Shown here one piece after another: positions 35,707-45,184 of a DNA stretch of 64,000 nucleotides. Under the pieces are notes generated by a model. The model saw nothing but the letters and a program-made list of their open reading frames with translations, did no database searches and had not been told where the DNA came from. Source of the DNA: Paenibacillus barcinonensis (GTDB lineage: Bacteria; Bacillota; Bacilli; Paenibacillales; Paenibacillaceae); assembly GCF_003217495.1 (NCBI RefSeq), contig NZ_QJSW01000022.1, forward strand, positions 1 through 64,000, given 5' to 3'. The translations under genes were made by a program, and so were the position numbers. How positions within the stretch are numbered: the stretch's first letter is position 1; each line of letters begins with the position of its first letter.

Positions 35707-36663
35707 TCATCCCCTAACTTCTGCCAGTATCTGTTCCGCTCCGCGATCAATCAATCTCCAGGCCACTTCTTCTCCCAAACGTGCTGGATCTTTGCCGCTC
35801 AACGTTTCCTTGAGAATCAGTCCACCATCCGGTGAACCGACCATACCTGTTAATTGTAACTTGTTTTCACTGTTCAGGGAATCTGCTTCTTGTCCTGGCA
35901 CCCATACTGCATGAGCACCAATAGGCACCTGACAGCCTCCATTCAACACACTGAGGAAACGGCGTTCTGCCAGAACTGGCGATGCGGTTGCCGGGTCATT
36001 ATATAGGGACAGCAGATGCAACAGTTCCTCGTCATCCTCTCTGCATTCAATCCCAAGTGCTCCCTGGCCTACAGCCGGAAGACAAGCCTCCTCGGACAAA
36101 TACTCCGTAATCCGATCCTGCCAGCCCATTCGATACAAGCCAGCTGCGGCCAGAATAATCGCATCCAGTCCTTCGGTTTCCAGCTTGCGCAGACGGGAGT
36201 CGATGTTGCCCCGAATGGATTCCAGCTGCAGGTCCGGGCGATAGGCCTTGAGCTGACTTGATCTGCGCAGACTGCTCGTACCCACCCGTGCGCCTTCTGG
36301 CAGCTGATCGAGCGTGAGTCCTTCGCGTGATACCAGCGCATCTCGCGGGTCAGCTCTCCTTGGAACAGCACCATTGATTAAACCTTCCGGCAATTCAGAA
36401 GGCATATCCTTCATACTGTGCACGGCCATATCAATCGTACGATCCAGCATCGCCTGCTCAATTTCCTTCACAAACAGCCCTTTGCCGCCCACTTTCGACA
36501 ATGTGACATCCAATATGAGGTCACCCTTGGTCACGATCTTATGTACCTCAAAATCAAAAGCTAAACCTTCTCGCTCACAGATGTCGCGTAAATCCTGAAT
36601 GACGTATCCGGTCTGAGTTAACGCCAAAGCACTCTGTCTGCTGCCCACTTTTATTGTACGCAT
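35707..36663 (-). CDS. hemC: Porphobilinogen deaminase (hydroxymethylbilane synthase)
   Basis: 318 aa. Polymerises four porphobilinogens to hydroxymethylbilane. The N-terminal VGSRQSALALTQT is the family start. The dipyrromethane cofactor cysteine lies in LNGGCQVPIGAHA (about residue 240). Its ribosome site GGAGG is 7 bases before ATG. It is followed within 4 bases by the cobA-hemD fusion. Confidence 0.97.
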   Translation of the reverse strand: MRTIKVGSRQSALALTQTGYVIQDLRDICEREGLAFDFEVHKIVTKGDLILDVTLSKVGGKGLFVKEIEQAMLDRTIDMAVHSMKDMPSELPEGLINGAVPRRADPRDALVSREGLTLDQLPEGARVGTSSLRRSSQLKAYRPDLQLESIRGNIDSRLRKLETEGLDAIILAAAGLYRMGWQDRITEYLSEEACLPAVGQGALGIECREDDEELLHLLSLYNDPATASPVLAERRFLSVLNGGCQVPIGAHAVWVPGQEADSLNSENKLQLTGMVGSPDGGLILKETLSGKDPARLGEEVAWRLIDRGAEQILAEVRG

Positions 36664-36665
36664 AT

Positions 36666-37316
36666 CTACATTTCCTCCTGATTACGGGATATCCAGTCCC
36701 CGATTTCTTCTGCAGTCCACCAATGAAACTGGCCTGTACGTATCTTCTCGAGCATATTCATCTCCGTCAGACGCCGTAGCAGCTTGCTTCTTACAGCCGG
36801 AGACAGCTCACGTGATTTAATTTCCATTCTCATCTGGTGCAAAAAATCAAGATACGTCTCGTACTCATCTCCAAACTGACGTTCAAGCACGGCACGAATC
36901 TCGGCCGCCGCCGCAGGACCTGCACCAGCAGTCGAGATCGCAATGCTTAGCCGCCCTCGTCTAACTACACTCGGCGTAATAAAACGGCTGTTGCCGGAAG
37001 ACATGGCGTCATTCACCAGAATAGAGGCAGCTTCGGCCTCCTGTACGACAGACGTATTTACGAGCAAATCATCCGTAGCTGCATATACGAGAAAGGCCCC
37101 CCGCAAATCACCATTGCGGTAGGACCGGGCTATCCACTCGATACGGGATTCCTGATGCAGTTGTTCAAGTTCCGGCGTAAGCTGAGGACTGATGACCGTA
37201 ATTCGAGCTTCCCCCAGCAGCAGCCCCTTCACTTTACGCTCGGCAACACGACCGCCGCCGATCACACAGATGGACTTGCCTGAAGTATTCACATAAATCG
37301 GCGTGTAGTGTTCCAT
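36666..37316 (-). CDS. Precorrin-2 dehydrogenase / sirohydrochlorin ferrochelatase-type protein
   Basis: 216 aa. A Rossmann motif VIGGGRVAERKVKGLL (about residue 18) and the C-terminal dimerisation helices are those of the SirC/CysG-N/Met8 family, which oxidises precorrin-2 to sirohydrochlorin. At this length the chelatase function is uncertain; SirC-like proteins only oxidise. The start is ATG at 37314-37316 after GGAGAGTGAGAGAT. The gene lies between hemX and hemC, and with cobA forms the siroheme branch of the cluster. Confidence 0.88.
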   Translation of the reverse strand: MEHYTPIYVNTSGKSICVIGGGRVAERKVKGLLLGEARITVISPQLTPELEQLHQESRIEWIARSYRNGDLRGAFLVYAATDDLLVNTSVVQEAEAASILVNDAMSSGNSRFITPSVVRRGRLSIAISTAGAGPAAAAEIRAVLERQFGDEYETYLDFLHQMRMEIKSRELSPAVRSKLLRRLTEMNMLEKIRTGQFHWWTAEEIGDWISRNQEEM

Positions 37317-37321
37317 ATCTC

Positions 37322-38158
37322 TCACTCTCCCGTCCAGCGATGAAATGCCGAATATGCATTGGATAAAAAGCTGATTATGACAAACGCATATCCGATTAAT
37401 GTCCATCTGGACATGACCATCATGGAAAACTGCTTTCTTCTTTTCACCACAAAATAACCAACATAAATGGCAATGGCCAGACCTGTCGCAATGACTTTCA
37501 GGTCGAGCAGCAGATGCCAGCGCCGTTCTGCCACGATGGACAAAACCGCCAGCACGACGGATACACCCAATAGCGGTGTGCCAATCAAGGTTGCACCATC
37601 CATATACTTGCCAATGACCTCAAGACTGGGCAGACGTCGTACCGTATCATTCCACTTTTTGTTCTTCAATCTGTGGTGCAGAAACAGATACAGCAGCGCA
37701 AAAACGGATGCCACCGTAAGAGCTGCAAAGCCCAGGTTCGCCAGCGTGATGTGCATGATCAGCAAACCATGAACCGTCTGCCAATTGTGCAGCGATATTT
37801 CACCCGCCGTAAACCATAAGCGATTAAGCACGGTCACTGAGAACCCTACGATGTTAAGCAGCAGAATAACAAATTCCGAACGCTGAACCCGGGTCATAAT
37901 CAGTGACATCAGCACAATACTGAAAGAAAAGATAAACAAAAAGTCAAATGTCGTATATATCGGGAAGTGACCTTCAGTCCACATCCGCATAATTACATGG
38001 GTCACCTGCAGCACCCAAACAACAACAAGAAACCCTGTGCCTGTCCGCTTCGCCCCCGCATTGCGTCGAATGCAGTCCGAGAAATAGAACAGTAGGCTCA
38101 GGGCATACATATAAATTAAAGCCTCATAGACTTGCTCAGCAAGGGTCAAACTCCCCAC
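37322..38158 (-). CDS. hemX: HemX, CcsA-like membrane protein
   Basis: 278 aa with about eight hydrophobic segments. The N-terminal YEALIYMYALSLLFYFSDC and the WxxxxxHGLLIMHITLANLGF region are close to HemX, a cytochrome-c-assembly-type membrane protein that lowers the amount of HemA in B. subtilis. The start is taken as GTG at 38156-38158, 5 bases after the hemA stop; the ribosome site (AAGG) is close to it, so the exact start is not secure. Confidence 0.88.
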   Translation of the reverse strand: MGSLTLAEQVYEALIYMYALSLLFYFSDCIRRNAGAKRTGTGFLVVVWVLQVTHVIMRMWTEGHFPIYTTFDFLFIFSFSIVLMSLIMTRVQRSEFVILLLNIVGFSVTVLNRLWFTAGEISLHNWQTVHGLLIMHITLANLGFAALTVASVFALLYLFLHHRLKNKKWNDTVRRLPSLEVIGKYMDGATLIGTPLLGVSVVLAVLSIVAERRWHLLLDLKVIATGLAIAIYVGYFVVKRRKQFSMMVMSRWTLIGYAFVIISFLSNAYSAFHRWTGE

Positions 38159-38163
38159 CCGCC

Positions 38164-39549
38164 TTAAACGCCTGCCGGGACATATGCCGGCACGGGGTCT
38201 TGCCGGTTTTCGTTAAGCTGAACCGCTGACTTGCCCAGAGCTGTTGCGTCACTCTGATTTACTTTTTCAGCAGCCATCTCTACTGCATCCTCCAGCGCGA
38301 AAATCTGCGTAAACATGCGCAGCGCCTCGTCACCTTGCTTCGTACCTGCCATTTCCTTGATCCGGTTAATCGGATCGGTTGTCATTTGATTCACAATGCT
38401 TTTCGTCAAACGACGAATCACTTTACGTTGATGCTCATCCAGCTCTGGCAGCTTGTTGAACAGGCTATCCATCGTTTCTTCATGAATGGACACCCCTTTT
38501 TCCTGTAAAGCCCGAATAACTGGACGAACGCCAAGCGTTCTGAGCCACTGATAATATTCTTCCATCTCCAGATCAATCATTCTCTCAATCTTCGCCGCCT
38601 CTACCTTGCGCATCTCCAGATTACTCTCCACAATACCTTCCAGATCGTCAATATCGTAGAGGAATACGTTTGAGATCTCGCCAATAGACGGATCAATATC
38701 ACGTGGTACAGCAATATCAATCAGGAACAGCGGTCGCGATTGCCGGCGCTTCATGCTTGCCCGAACAATGCCTGCATCGAGAACATAACGCTCTGCTCCC
38801 GTAGAACTGATGACGATGTCGACCTCACCTAGTCTCGCAAGTGCCTGCTCCATTGTGCAAGGAGTTCCACGGAACTTGCTTGCAAGCTCCTCTGCTCTGG
38901 CAAAGGTGCGATTAGCTACCAGGACTTCGGATGCTCCATTCGCATACAGATGTTTTACAGTAAGCTCACTCATCTTCCCGGCACCCAGAATCAGTACCTT
39001 CTTGTCTGTGAACATACCAAAAATACGCTTGCCCAGTTCCACCGCAGCATAGCTGACTGAAACGGCGCTTTCCCCGATAGAAGTCTCCGAGTGAGCTCGC
39101 TTGCCCAGTGTAACCGCCTGTTTAAACAGCTTGTTAAACCAAGTGCCGGTTGCCTTTTCCCCCTGCGCTTTGAAAAAAGCCTGCTTCACCTGACCCAGAA
39201 TCTGAGTCTCTCCGATGACCATTGAATCCAATCCGCAAGTCACCCGGAACAAATGGCGCATAGCTTGATCATCTTCATATATATATAAGTGTTGCGTAAA
39301 TTCTTCGCGTGGAACATTAAACCATTGCTCCATAAATGTTCGAATAAAATAACCGCACATATGAAGACGGTCGACCACCACGTACAATTCAGTACGATTA
39401 CAAGTGGCTACGATTACACCTTCCAATACACTCTTGGTCAGCTTGAGCTGCTGCAGCGCTTCAGACAAGTCCTTTTCTGCAAATGTGAATCGTTCTCTGA
39501 CCTCTACAGGCGCCGTGCGATAATTCAAACCAACAACAACGATGTGCAT
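38164..39549 (-). CDS. hemA: Glutamyl-tRNA reductase
   Basis: 461 aa. Reduces glutamyl-tRNA to glutamate-1-semialdehyde, the first step of the C5 heme pathway. The N-terminal catalytic domain holds ATCNRTELYVV (the nucleophile Cys is near residue 50), the NADPH domain has LILGAGKMSELTVKHLYANG, and the C-terminal part is the dimerisation helix. It is the first gene of hemA-hemX-sirC-hemC-cobA/hemD-hemB-hemL. The gene starts at ATG with GGCAGGTG upstream. Confidence 0.97.
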   Translation of the reverse strand: MHIVVVGLNYRTAPVEVRERFTFAEKDLSEALQQLKLTKSVLEGVIVATCNRTELYVVVDRLHMCGYFIRTFMEQWFNVPREEFTQHLYIYEDDQAMRHLFRVTCGLDSMVIGETQILGQVKQAFFKAQGEKATGTWFNKLFKQAVTLGKRAHSETSIGESAVSVSYAAVELGKRIFGMFTDKKVLILGAGKMSELTVKHLYANGASEVLVANRTFARAEELASKFRGTPCTMEQALARLGEVDIVISSTGAERYVLDAGIVRASMKRRQSRPLFLIDIAVPRDIDPSIGEISNVFLYDIDDLEGIVESNLEMRKVEAAKIERMIDLEMEEYYQWLRTLGVRPVIRALQEKGVSIHEETMDSLFNKLPELDEHQRKVIRRLTKSIVNQMTTDPINRIKEMAGTKQGDEALRMFTQIFALEDAVEMAAEKVNQSDATALGKSAVQLNENRQDPVPAYVPAGV

Positions 39550-39879
39550 TGCAAGTTCACCTGCCTAATAAATTTCCAATCAAAGTGCTTACTGTATATG
39601 TCTATCCAGTTAAGATTGACATAGTTAAGTATATCACACATCACGTCCACAACCCGCCCATTTTTATGAAATGTTTATGAAATCACCATGATGATTATCC
39701 TATGCATTGTCATTTATTGTAGTGTCTCACCAATGTTCACCGTTATGCGCCAAACCATACAAATGATGCATATTCGATCTGCGAAGTGATTGAAAGCCAA
39801 TTCAATACTGCTTACAACAAATAGCCATGGAGGCCTCCATGACTATTCTAAGATGCGGGTACATGATGTGTTATTTCGG
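39550..39879 (-). other. Intergenic region between engB and hemA
   Basis: 330 bases without a gene. It should hold the hemA promoter: TATACT at about 39612-39630 on the minus strand could be a -10 box, but I found no good -35 partner. An inverted repeat at 39820-39847 is listed separately. No PerR-type box was recognised. The rest (39650-39815) shows nothing clear. Confidence 0.6.
39820..39848. terminator. Inverted repeat after engB, possible terminator
   Basis: ATAGCCATGGAGG and CCTCCATGACTAT form an almost perfect 13-bp stem without a loop (one mismatch), 32 bases after the engB stop. On the minus strand it is followed by TTGTTG, a weak T run. Confidence 0.5.
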
Positions 39880-40545
39880 CTATTGGAGATTTTCGTCTTC
39901 GACTGCCTCTTCTGCTTCCAGCTCGTTGTCTGCGTCCGCTTCAACCGGTGCATATTTGTCTATTTGGGCATGACGAGTAATGATATCCCACAGTTCTTCC
40001 TTGCCCAGACCTTCCTCGGATGAAAAAGGTACAAACAGATCCCCTGAGCGCAGACCGAGCGCTTCCTTGATGACCTTGATATGTTTGGCTCTGCGGGTCT
40101 TCGGGATCTTGTCCATCTTGGTTGCTACAACTACCAGCGGCAGTCCGTGATGACGAAGCCATTCATTCATCATTTTATCGTCCTTGGATGGCTCATGTCT
40201 CATATCGACCATCTGCATGACCAGCTTCAGCTCATCGCGTTGGAGCAAATACTTCTCCATCATTTTACCCCAGGCAAAACGCTGCTCCTTGGATACCTTC
40301 GCGTACCCGTAACCTGGGAAATCGACGAAATACAAATCCTGATTGATCTTGTAATAGTTCAGTTGCTGGGTTTTACCCGGCGTAGAGCTTGTACGCGCCA
40401 GGTTTTTACGATTGATCATGCGGTTGATCAACGATGATTTACCTACGTTTGAGCGCCCCGCCAGGGCGATCTCCGGCAGACCATCATCTGGATATTGTTC
40501 AGGCCGAACGGCACTAATAATAAACTCAGACTGATTGACTTTCAA
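39880..40545 (-). CDS. engB: GTPase EngB (YsxC), ribosome biogenesis
   Basis: 221 aa. Circularly ordinary TRAFAC GTPase with GRSNVGKSSLINRM (G1, about residue 30), DFPGYGYAKV (G3) and TKMDK (G4). It is essential for 50S maturation in B. subtilis. The C-terminal about 25 residues are acidic and likely disordered. It follows lonA, as in Bacillus (lonA-ysxC). Confidence 0.96.
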   Translation of the reverse strand: MKVNQSEFIISAVRPEQYPDDGLPEIALAGRSNVGKSSLINRMINRKNLARTSSTPGKTQQLNYYKINQDLYFVDFPGYGYAKVSKEQRFAWGKMMEKYLLQRDELKLVMQMVDMRHEPSKDDKMMNEWLRHHGLPLVVVATKMDKIPKTRRAKHIKVIKEALGLRSGDLFVPFSSEEGLGKEELWDIITRHAQIDKYAPVEADADNELEAEEAVEDENLQ

Positions 40546-40746
40546 ATTGCATCTTTCCTCTCTTGAACTCCAGCAGCAGCATATGCCTACATTTCCTGCT
40601 CGTATTATGCCATCATTCTTTCTATCATATCAAAAAAACGTCTGATGTAGCAAAAAAAACGTAATTATGTACCAAAAAAACATTGGTATTCACTCAAAAA
40701 ATAACTTTCGTACACAAAAAACATCAGATTATCACGAAAATTATCG

Positions 40747-40796
40747 CAAAAAAGACCGTCCCATCAGATGCCGAAGCCTCCACAGAACGGTCCGTG
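40747..40796 (-). terminator. Terminator after lonA
   Basis: On the minus strand GACCGT pairs with ACGGTC around an inner GGC-TTCG-GCC-like tetraloop hairpin, followed by six T residues. It lies 28 bases after the lonA stop. Confidence 0.88.
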
Positions 40797-40823
40797 TTTC
40801 ATATTATCCTGCTAATAAACCCA

Positions 40824-43163
40824 TTACAGATGAATGCCTGCCTGTTCCACAAGCGCATGCTGCAGCACCTGATCCATATGGGCTACAGGTACAAATTCCA
40901 CATCTTCCTTGATGCTGTCCGGAATGTCACGCAGATCCCGCTCGTTATCCTTAGGCAGTAATATTTTTTTATATCCCGCACGGTGGGCCGCCAGTGACTT
41001 CTCCTTCAGGCCGCCAATCGGCAACACCCGTCCACGCAACGTGATTTCGCCTGTCATGGCAATATCCTTGGACACATGTTTATTGGTCAGAGCCGAGATC
41101 AACGCTGTTGCCATCGTTATGCCAGCAGATGGACCATCTTTCGGAATTGCTCCTTCCGGCACGTGGATGTGAATATCGTTTTTCTCATGAAAATCGGATG
41201 CAATACCAAGCTGTGCTGCTTTGGAACGTGTATAGCTGAACGCAGCCTGGGCTGATTCCTTCATGACATCTCCCAGCTTACCTGTAAGCGTCAGCTTGCC
41301 CGTTCCAGGTACAACGGTGACTTCAATTACGAGCGTGTCTCCGCCCACTTCTGTCCACGCCAGCCCTGTTACCGTGCCAATCTGATCCTCCAGCTCTGCC
41401 ATGCCATAACGGAATTTACCTGGGCCAAGATAGTCTTTAACAGCCTCTGGCGAGATGACAATCTGACCTTCGGTGCCCGATACAACATTTTTAGCCGCTT
41501 TTCGGCAAAGTGACGCCATCTGCTGCTCCAGATTCCGCACACCCGATTCACGTGTATACTCGCGAATGACTTTCAGCAGACTGTCATCTGGTACTAGCAA
41601 CTGCTCTTCTTCCAGACCATGATCCTTTTTCTGTTTTGGCAACAGATAGTTTTTGGAGATTTGCAGCTTTTCCAGTTCGGTATAACCCGGAATATTCAGC
41701 ATTTCCATCCGATCCAGCAGTGGACGCGGAATGTTATGCACGGTGTTCGCTGTAGTTATGAACATAACGTTCGATAAGTCAAAAGGCAGCTCTACAAAAT
41801 GATCACTAAACGTATTGTTCTGCTCCGGGTCAAGCACCTCCAGCAATGCAGCCGAAGGGTCTCCGCGGAAATCTGAAGCCATCTTGTCGATCTCATCCAG
41901 CAAAAATACAGGATTGAGTGAGCCTGCCGTCTTCATGCCCTGAATGATGCGGCCCGGCATCGCTCCTACATACGTGCGGCGGTGTCCACGAATCTCCGCT
42001 TCGTCCCGTACGCCGCCCAGAGAGATACGTACAAACTCCCGGCCCAGCGATCTCGCAATGGAACGGGCAAGGGAGGTTTTACCTACCCCTGGCGGCCCTA
42101 CGAGACAGAGAATTGGCCCTTTGAGCTTTTTGACAAGCTTCTGAACAGCCAAATATTCCAGCACACGCTCTTTGGGTTTCTCCAGACCATAGTGATCGGC
42201 ATTAAGCACATCCTCGGCCTTCTGGATATCCAGGTCGTCCTCCGTCATCTCGCTCCAAGGCAGGGCAAGCAACCAATCCACATAGTTGCGGATAACGCCC
42301 CCCTCCGCAGAGCTTGCCGGCATTTTCTCCAGTCGATCAATTTCTTTCTCGACCTTCTCTTTCACCTTGTCCGGCAGGCCAAGACTTTCCATCTGGTTGC
42401 GAAGTTCCTCCACTTCGCCCGCGCGCCCCTCTTTTTCACCAAGTTCCTTCTGAATGGCCTTCATCTGCTCTCGCAAATAATATTCCTTCTGCGTTTTCTC
42501 CATCTGCTTCTTCACACGTTGGCTGATCTTGCGTTCGAGCTCCAGCACTTCGCGCTCATTATTCAGGATGTCGAGCAGCTTCTCCAGACGTTCCCGCACG
42601 TCGATGGTCTCCAGAATTTCCTGTTTGTCCTTGATCTTCAAGGACAGATGGCTGGTGATGACATCAGCGAGTCGTCCGGGCTCTTCGATGTCCGATACGG
42701 CAGCAAGCGTCTCGGGGGTTACCTTTTTGGACAGATTAATATAATTCTCGAACTGATTCAGTACGGTACGCATCAGGGCGTCCGTCTCCGGATGACTATT
42801 TTCTTCCTCAGGCAGCTCTTGCGCCAGCACCTCGTAATAGTCCTCATTGTCCGTATATTCAATAATTTCAGCCCGTTCCAAGCCTTCCACAAGTACTCGA
42901 ATGGTTCCATTGGGCAGCTTCAGCATCTGTCTTACCTTCGCCACGGTTCCAATGCGGAAAATATCCTCTCGTGTGGGTTCCTCAATATTTACCTCGGCTT
43001 GGGAACATAGGAGAATCAAATGTTCTTCTACCATCGCTTTTTCTAAAGCCTTGACCGATTTCTCCCGGCCCACATCGAGATGCAGCACCATACTCGGGTA
43101 GACGAGAAGTCCTCTTAAAGGCAGTAAAGGAAAACGACGACCTTTCGTTTTGCTCGGTCCCAT
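40824..43163 (-). CDS. lonA: ATP-dependent protease LonA
   Basis: 779 aa. The N-terminal substrate domain covers about 1-300, the AAA+ domain has GPPGVGKTSLARS (Walker A, about residue 355), and the protease domain holds the Ser in PKDGPSAGITMATA (about residue 678) with Lys about 43 residues later. The start is ATG at 43161-43163 (MGPSK), because GGAGGTG lies 8 bases upstream inside a longer frame. B. subtilis LonA is 774 aa. It is separated from lonB by 86 bases. Confidence 0.97.
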   Translation of the reverse strand: MGPSKTKGRRFPLLPLRGLLVYPSMVLHLDVGREKSVKALEKAMVEEHLILLCSQAEVNIEEPTREDIFRIGTVAKVRQMLKLPNGTIRVLVEGLERAEIIEYTDNEDYYEVLAQELPEEENSHPETDALMRTVLNQFENYINLSKKVTPETLAAVSDIEEPGRLADVITSHLSLKIKDKQEILETIDVRERLEKLLDILNNEREVLELERKISQRVKKQMEKTQKEYYLREQMKAIQKELGEKEGRAGEVEELRNQMESLGLPDKVKEKVEKEIDRLEKMPASSAEGGVIRNYVDWLLALPWSEMTEDDLDIQKAEDVLNADHYGLEKPKERVLEYLAVQKLVKKLKGPILCLVGPPGVGKTSLARSIARSLGREFVRISLGGVRDEAEIRGHRRTYVGAMPGRIIQGMKTAGSLNPVFLLDEIDKMASDFRGDPSAALLEVLDPEQNNTFSDHFVELPFDLSNVMFITTANTVHNIPRPLLDRMEMLNIPGYTELEKLQISKNYLLPKQKKDHGLEEEQLLVPDDSLLKVIREYTRESGVRNLEQQMASLCRKAAKNVVSGTEGQIVISPEAVKDYLGPGKFRYGMAELEDQIGTVTGLAWTEVGGDTLVIEVTVVPGTGKLTLTGKLGDVMKESAQAAFSYTRSKAAQLGIASDFHEKNDIHIHVPEGAIPKDGPSAGITMATALISALTNKHVSKDIAMTGEITLRGRVLPIGGLKEKSLAAHRAGYKKILLPKDNERDLRDIPDSIKEDVEFVPVAHMDQVLQHALVEQAGIHL

Positions 43164-43249
43164 CGCTTTCGCACCTCCAATGGCTCTCAGGTTGTAGTCA
43201 TTCATTATTCTATCAAATGTTCACATAAAAAACCAATGAAGGGAAGCGC

Positions 43250-45007
43250 TTAGCAGCTTCCCGAATCTGTAACACGTCCCGGACGAGGCGACTCTGCCCG
43301 TAAATACGAAGCGGATGCCGGAGGGAATATGTCCGTTTTGGGTGCTGTTGTCTCCTCTGCCGCCACCTGTTGCTCCACTTGCTGTGCTCCAGGCTCCCAG
43401 CCAAACACTTCACGAAATACATCCTGGACCGTATCTACCGGGATCACCCGCAAGCCATCCAGATTATCAAAAATAGACTGCCAATTCTCCGCCGGTATAA
43501 TAACCGTCTTCGCTCCTGCCTGAAAAGCCGCCTCCACCTTTGCAAGAACACCGCCTATCGGCTTCACACGCCCGTGGATACTGATCTCTCCCGTCATCGC
43601 GACCTCGTGGTCTACAGGACGCTCCTGAATAGCTGAAACGATCGCTGTTGCCATCGCAATCCCGGCTGATGGGCCATCAATCGGTGTGCCTCCCGGGAAA
43701 TTCACATGCAGATCATAATCGCTCGTGCGAATCCCCATCGCCTTCAAGACAGTTAACACATTTTCAACCGAGCCTTTCGCCATACTTTTACGCCGAAGTG
43801 TACGAGAACCGCCTCCAATCTCTTCCTCATCCACAACCCCCGTAATGTTGATACGGCCTTGCTCCTTGGGTGCAGGAACAGCGGATACCTCGATCTCCAG
43901 AATCGTGCCCATATTGGGTCCGTACACTGCGAGCCCGTTCACAAAACCAATCTGCGGCTGTGACGGAACTTTGCGATCCGGCCTTGGCTGAATCTGACTG
44001 CTGCCCGCGACCCACTCGACATCTGAAGCCTGAAGTGTTTCACGCTTCTCGGTGAGTGCGAGGCCCGCGGCAAGCTGTATAATGTTTACCGCCTCGCGGC
44101 CATTGGTCGCATAACGTTTGACCACATCGACTGCTTCCGGACAAGGGCTGAACCCGATTTTTTGCACTGCATCCTCTGCAATTCTGCCAATCTCCTCCGG
44201 TAGCAGTGGACGGAAATAAACCTCCATACAACGCGAGCGTAAGGCTGGTGGGAGCTCGTGCGGGGAACGGGTCGTTGCACCGACAAGGCGAAAATCCGCA
44301 GGCAGACCATTTTGAAAAATATCGTGGATATAAGCAGGAGTATGCGTATCCTCCGAGTTATAGTACGCACTTTCCAAAAAGACCTTGCGGTCCTCCAGCA
44401 CTTTGAGTAGCTTATTCATCTGAATGGAATGTAATTCCCCAATTTCGTCAATAAACAGCATGCCGCCATGTGCCTTGGTAACAGCACCCGGCTTAGGTTG
44501 AGGAATACCAGCAACCCCCATCGCTCCCGCCCCCTGATAGATCGGGTCATGAACCGAGCCAATGAGCGGATCGGCGATTCCACGCTCATCAAAACGAGCC
44601 GTTGTTGCATCCAGCTCCGTGAATTTGGCATCCGGCTTGAACGGTGAAGACGGATTTTTCTTTGCTTCTTCCAGCACGACTCTGGCTGCAGCAGTCTTTC
44701 CTACTCCAGGCGGTCCATAAATAATAACGTGCTGCGGATTGGCACTGCATAAAGCCGCCTTGAGCGCACGCAGCCCGTCCTTTTGCCCGACAATGTCGTT
44801 GATCGTTGCCGGACGAGTTTTCTCCGCCAGCGGCTTGGTGAGCGAGATGGAACGCAGCTTGCGCAGCTTCTCAAGCTCCTTGCGGGACTCACGCTCAACA
44901 GCAGTACGGTTTGTTTTCTGGCCGCGCAGCAAATTCCAGAAATATAACCCGATCACCACTCCAAAAAATAACTGTATCAACATGAATACCATGCCAAACT
45001 CACCCAT
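43250..45007 (-). CDS. lonB: Lon-like protease LonB
   Basis: 585 aa. The N-terminal membrane helix (about residues 4-23) anchors it; there is no LonA-type N-domain. The AAA+ part has YGPPGVGKTAAARVV (about residue 98). The protease domain has GTPIDGPSAGIAMATA with the catalytic Ser, and GGVLAKVEAAF with the catalytic Lys. In B. subtilis LonB is made in the forespore under sigma-F and lies just upstream of lonA, as here. The start ATG has AGGAGG 10 bases upstream. Confidence 0.95.
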   Translation of the reverse strand: MGEFGMVFMLIQLFFGVVIGLYFWNLLRGQKTNRTAVERESRKELEKLRKLRSISLTKPLAEKTRPATINDIVGQKDGLRALKAALCSANPQHVIIYGPPGVGKTAAARVVLEEAKKNPSSPFKPDAKFTELDATTARFDERGIADPLIGSVHDPIYQGAGAMGVAGIPQPKPGAVTKAHGGMLFIDEIGELHSIQMNKLLKVLEDRKVFLESAYYNSEDTHTPAYIHDIFQNGLPADFRLVGATTRSPHELPPALRSRCMEVYFRPLLPEEIGRIAEDAVQKIGFSPCPEAVDVVKRYATNGREAVNIIQLAAGLALTEKRETLQASDVEWVAGSSQIQPRPDRKVPSQPQIGFVNGLAVYGPNMGTILEIEVSAVPAPKEQGRINITGVVDEEEIGGGSRTLRRKSMAKGSVENVLTVLKAMGIRTSDYDLHVNFPGGTPIDGPSAGIAMATAIVSAIQERPVDHEVAMTGEISIHGRVKPIGGVLAKVEAAFQAGAKTVIIPAENWQSIFDNLDGLRVIPVDTVQDVFREVFGWEPGAQQVEQQVAAEETTAPKTDIFPPASASYLRAESPRPGRVTDSGSC

Positions 45008-45136
45008 ATCTCAACATCCTCCTGTTCTGTGCTTCTTCTCATCTGTGATCATGCTAATACTTGGTAGTATAGCCTTTTCACCGAGACGTAAACGGGAGAG
45101 ACTGAATTTGTACTCAGAATTTATTCGAGGCATATG

Positions 45137-45166
45137 CAAAAGGCCCGCCGGAAATGGCGGGCCTTC
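45137..45166 (-). terminator. Terminator after ispG
   Basis: A perfect stem AAGGCCCGCC-ATTT-CCGGCGGGCCTT followed on the minus strand by TTTTG. It begins about 20 bases past the ispG stop. Confidence 0.85.
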
Positions 45167-45184
45167 AATAAATGGTAACGATAA

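Noticed and set aside
41982..43010. A 342-codon plus-strand frame opposite lonA
   Set aside because: Antisense shadow of the AAA+ and N-terminal parts of LonA with no ribosome site.
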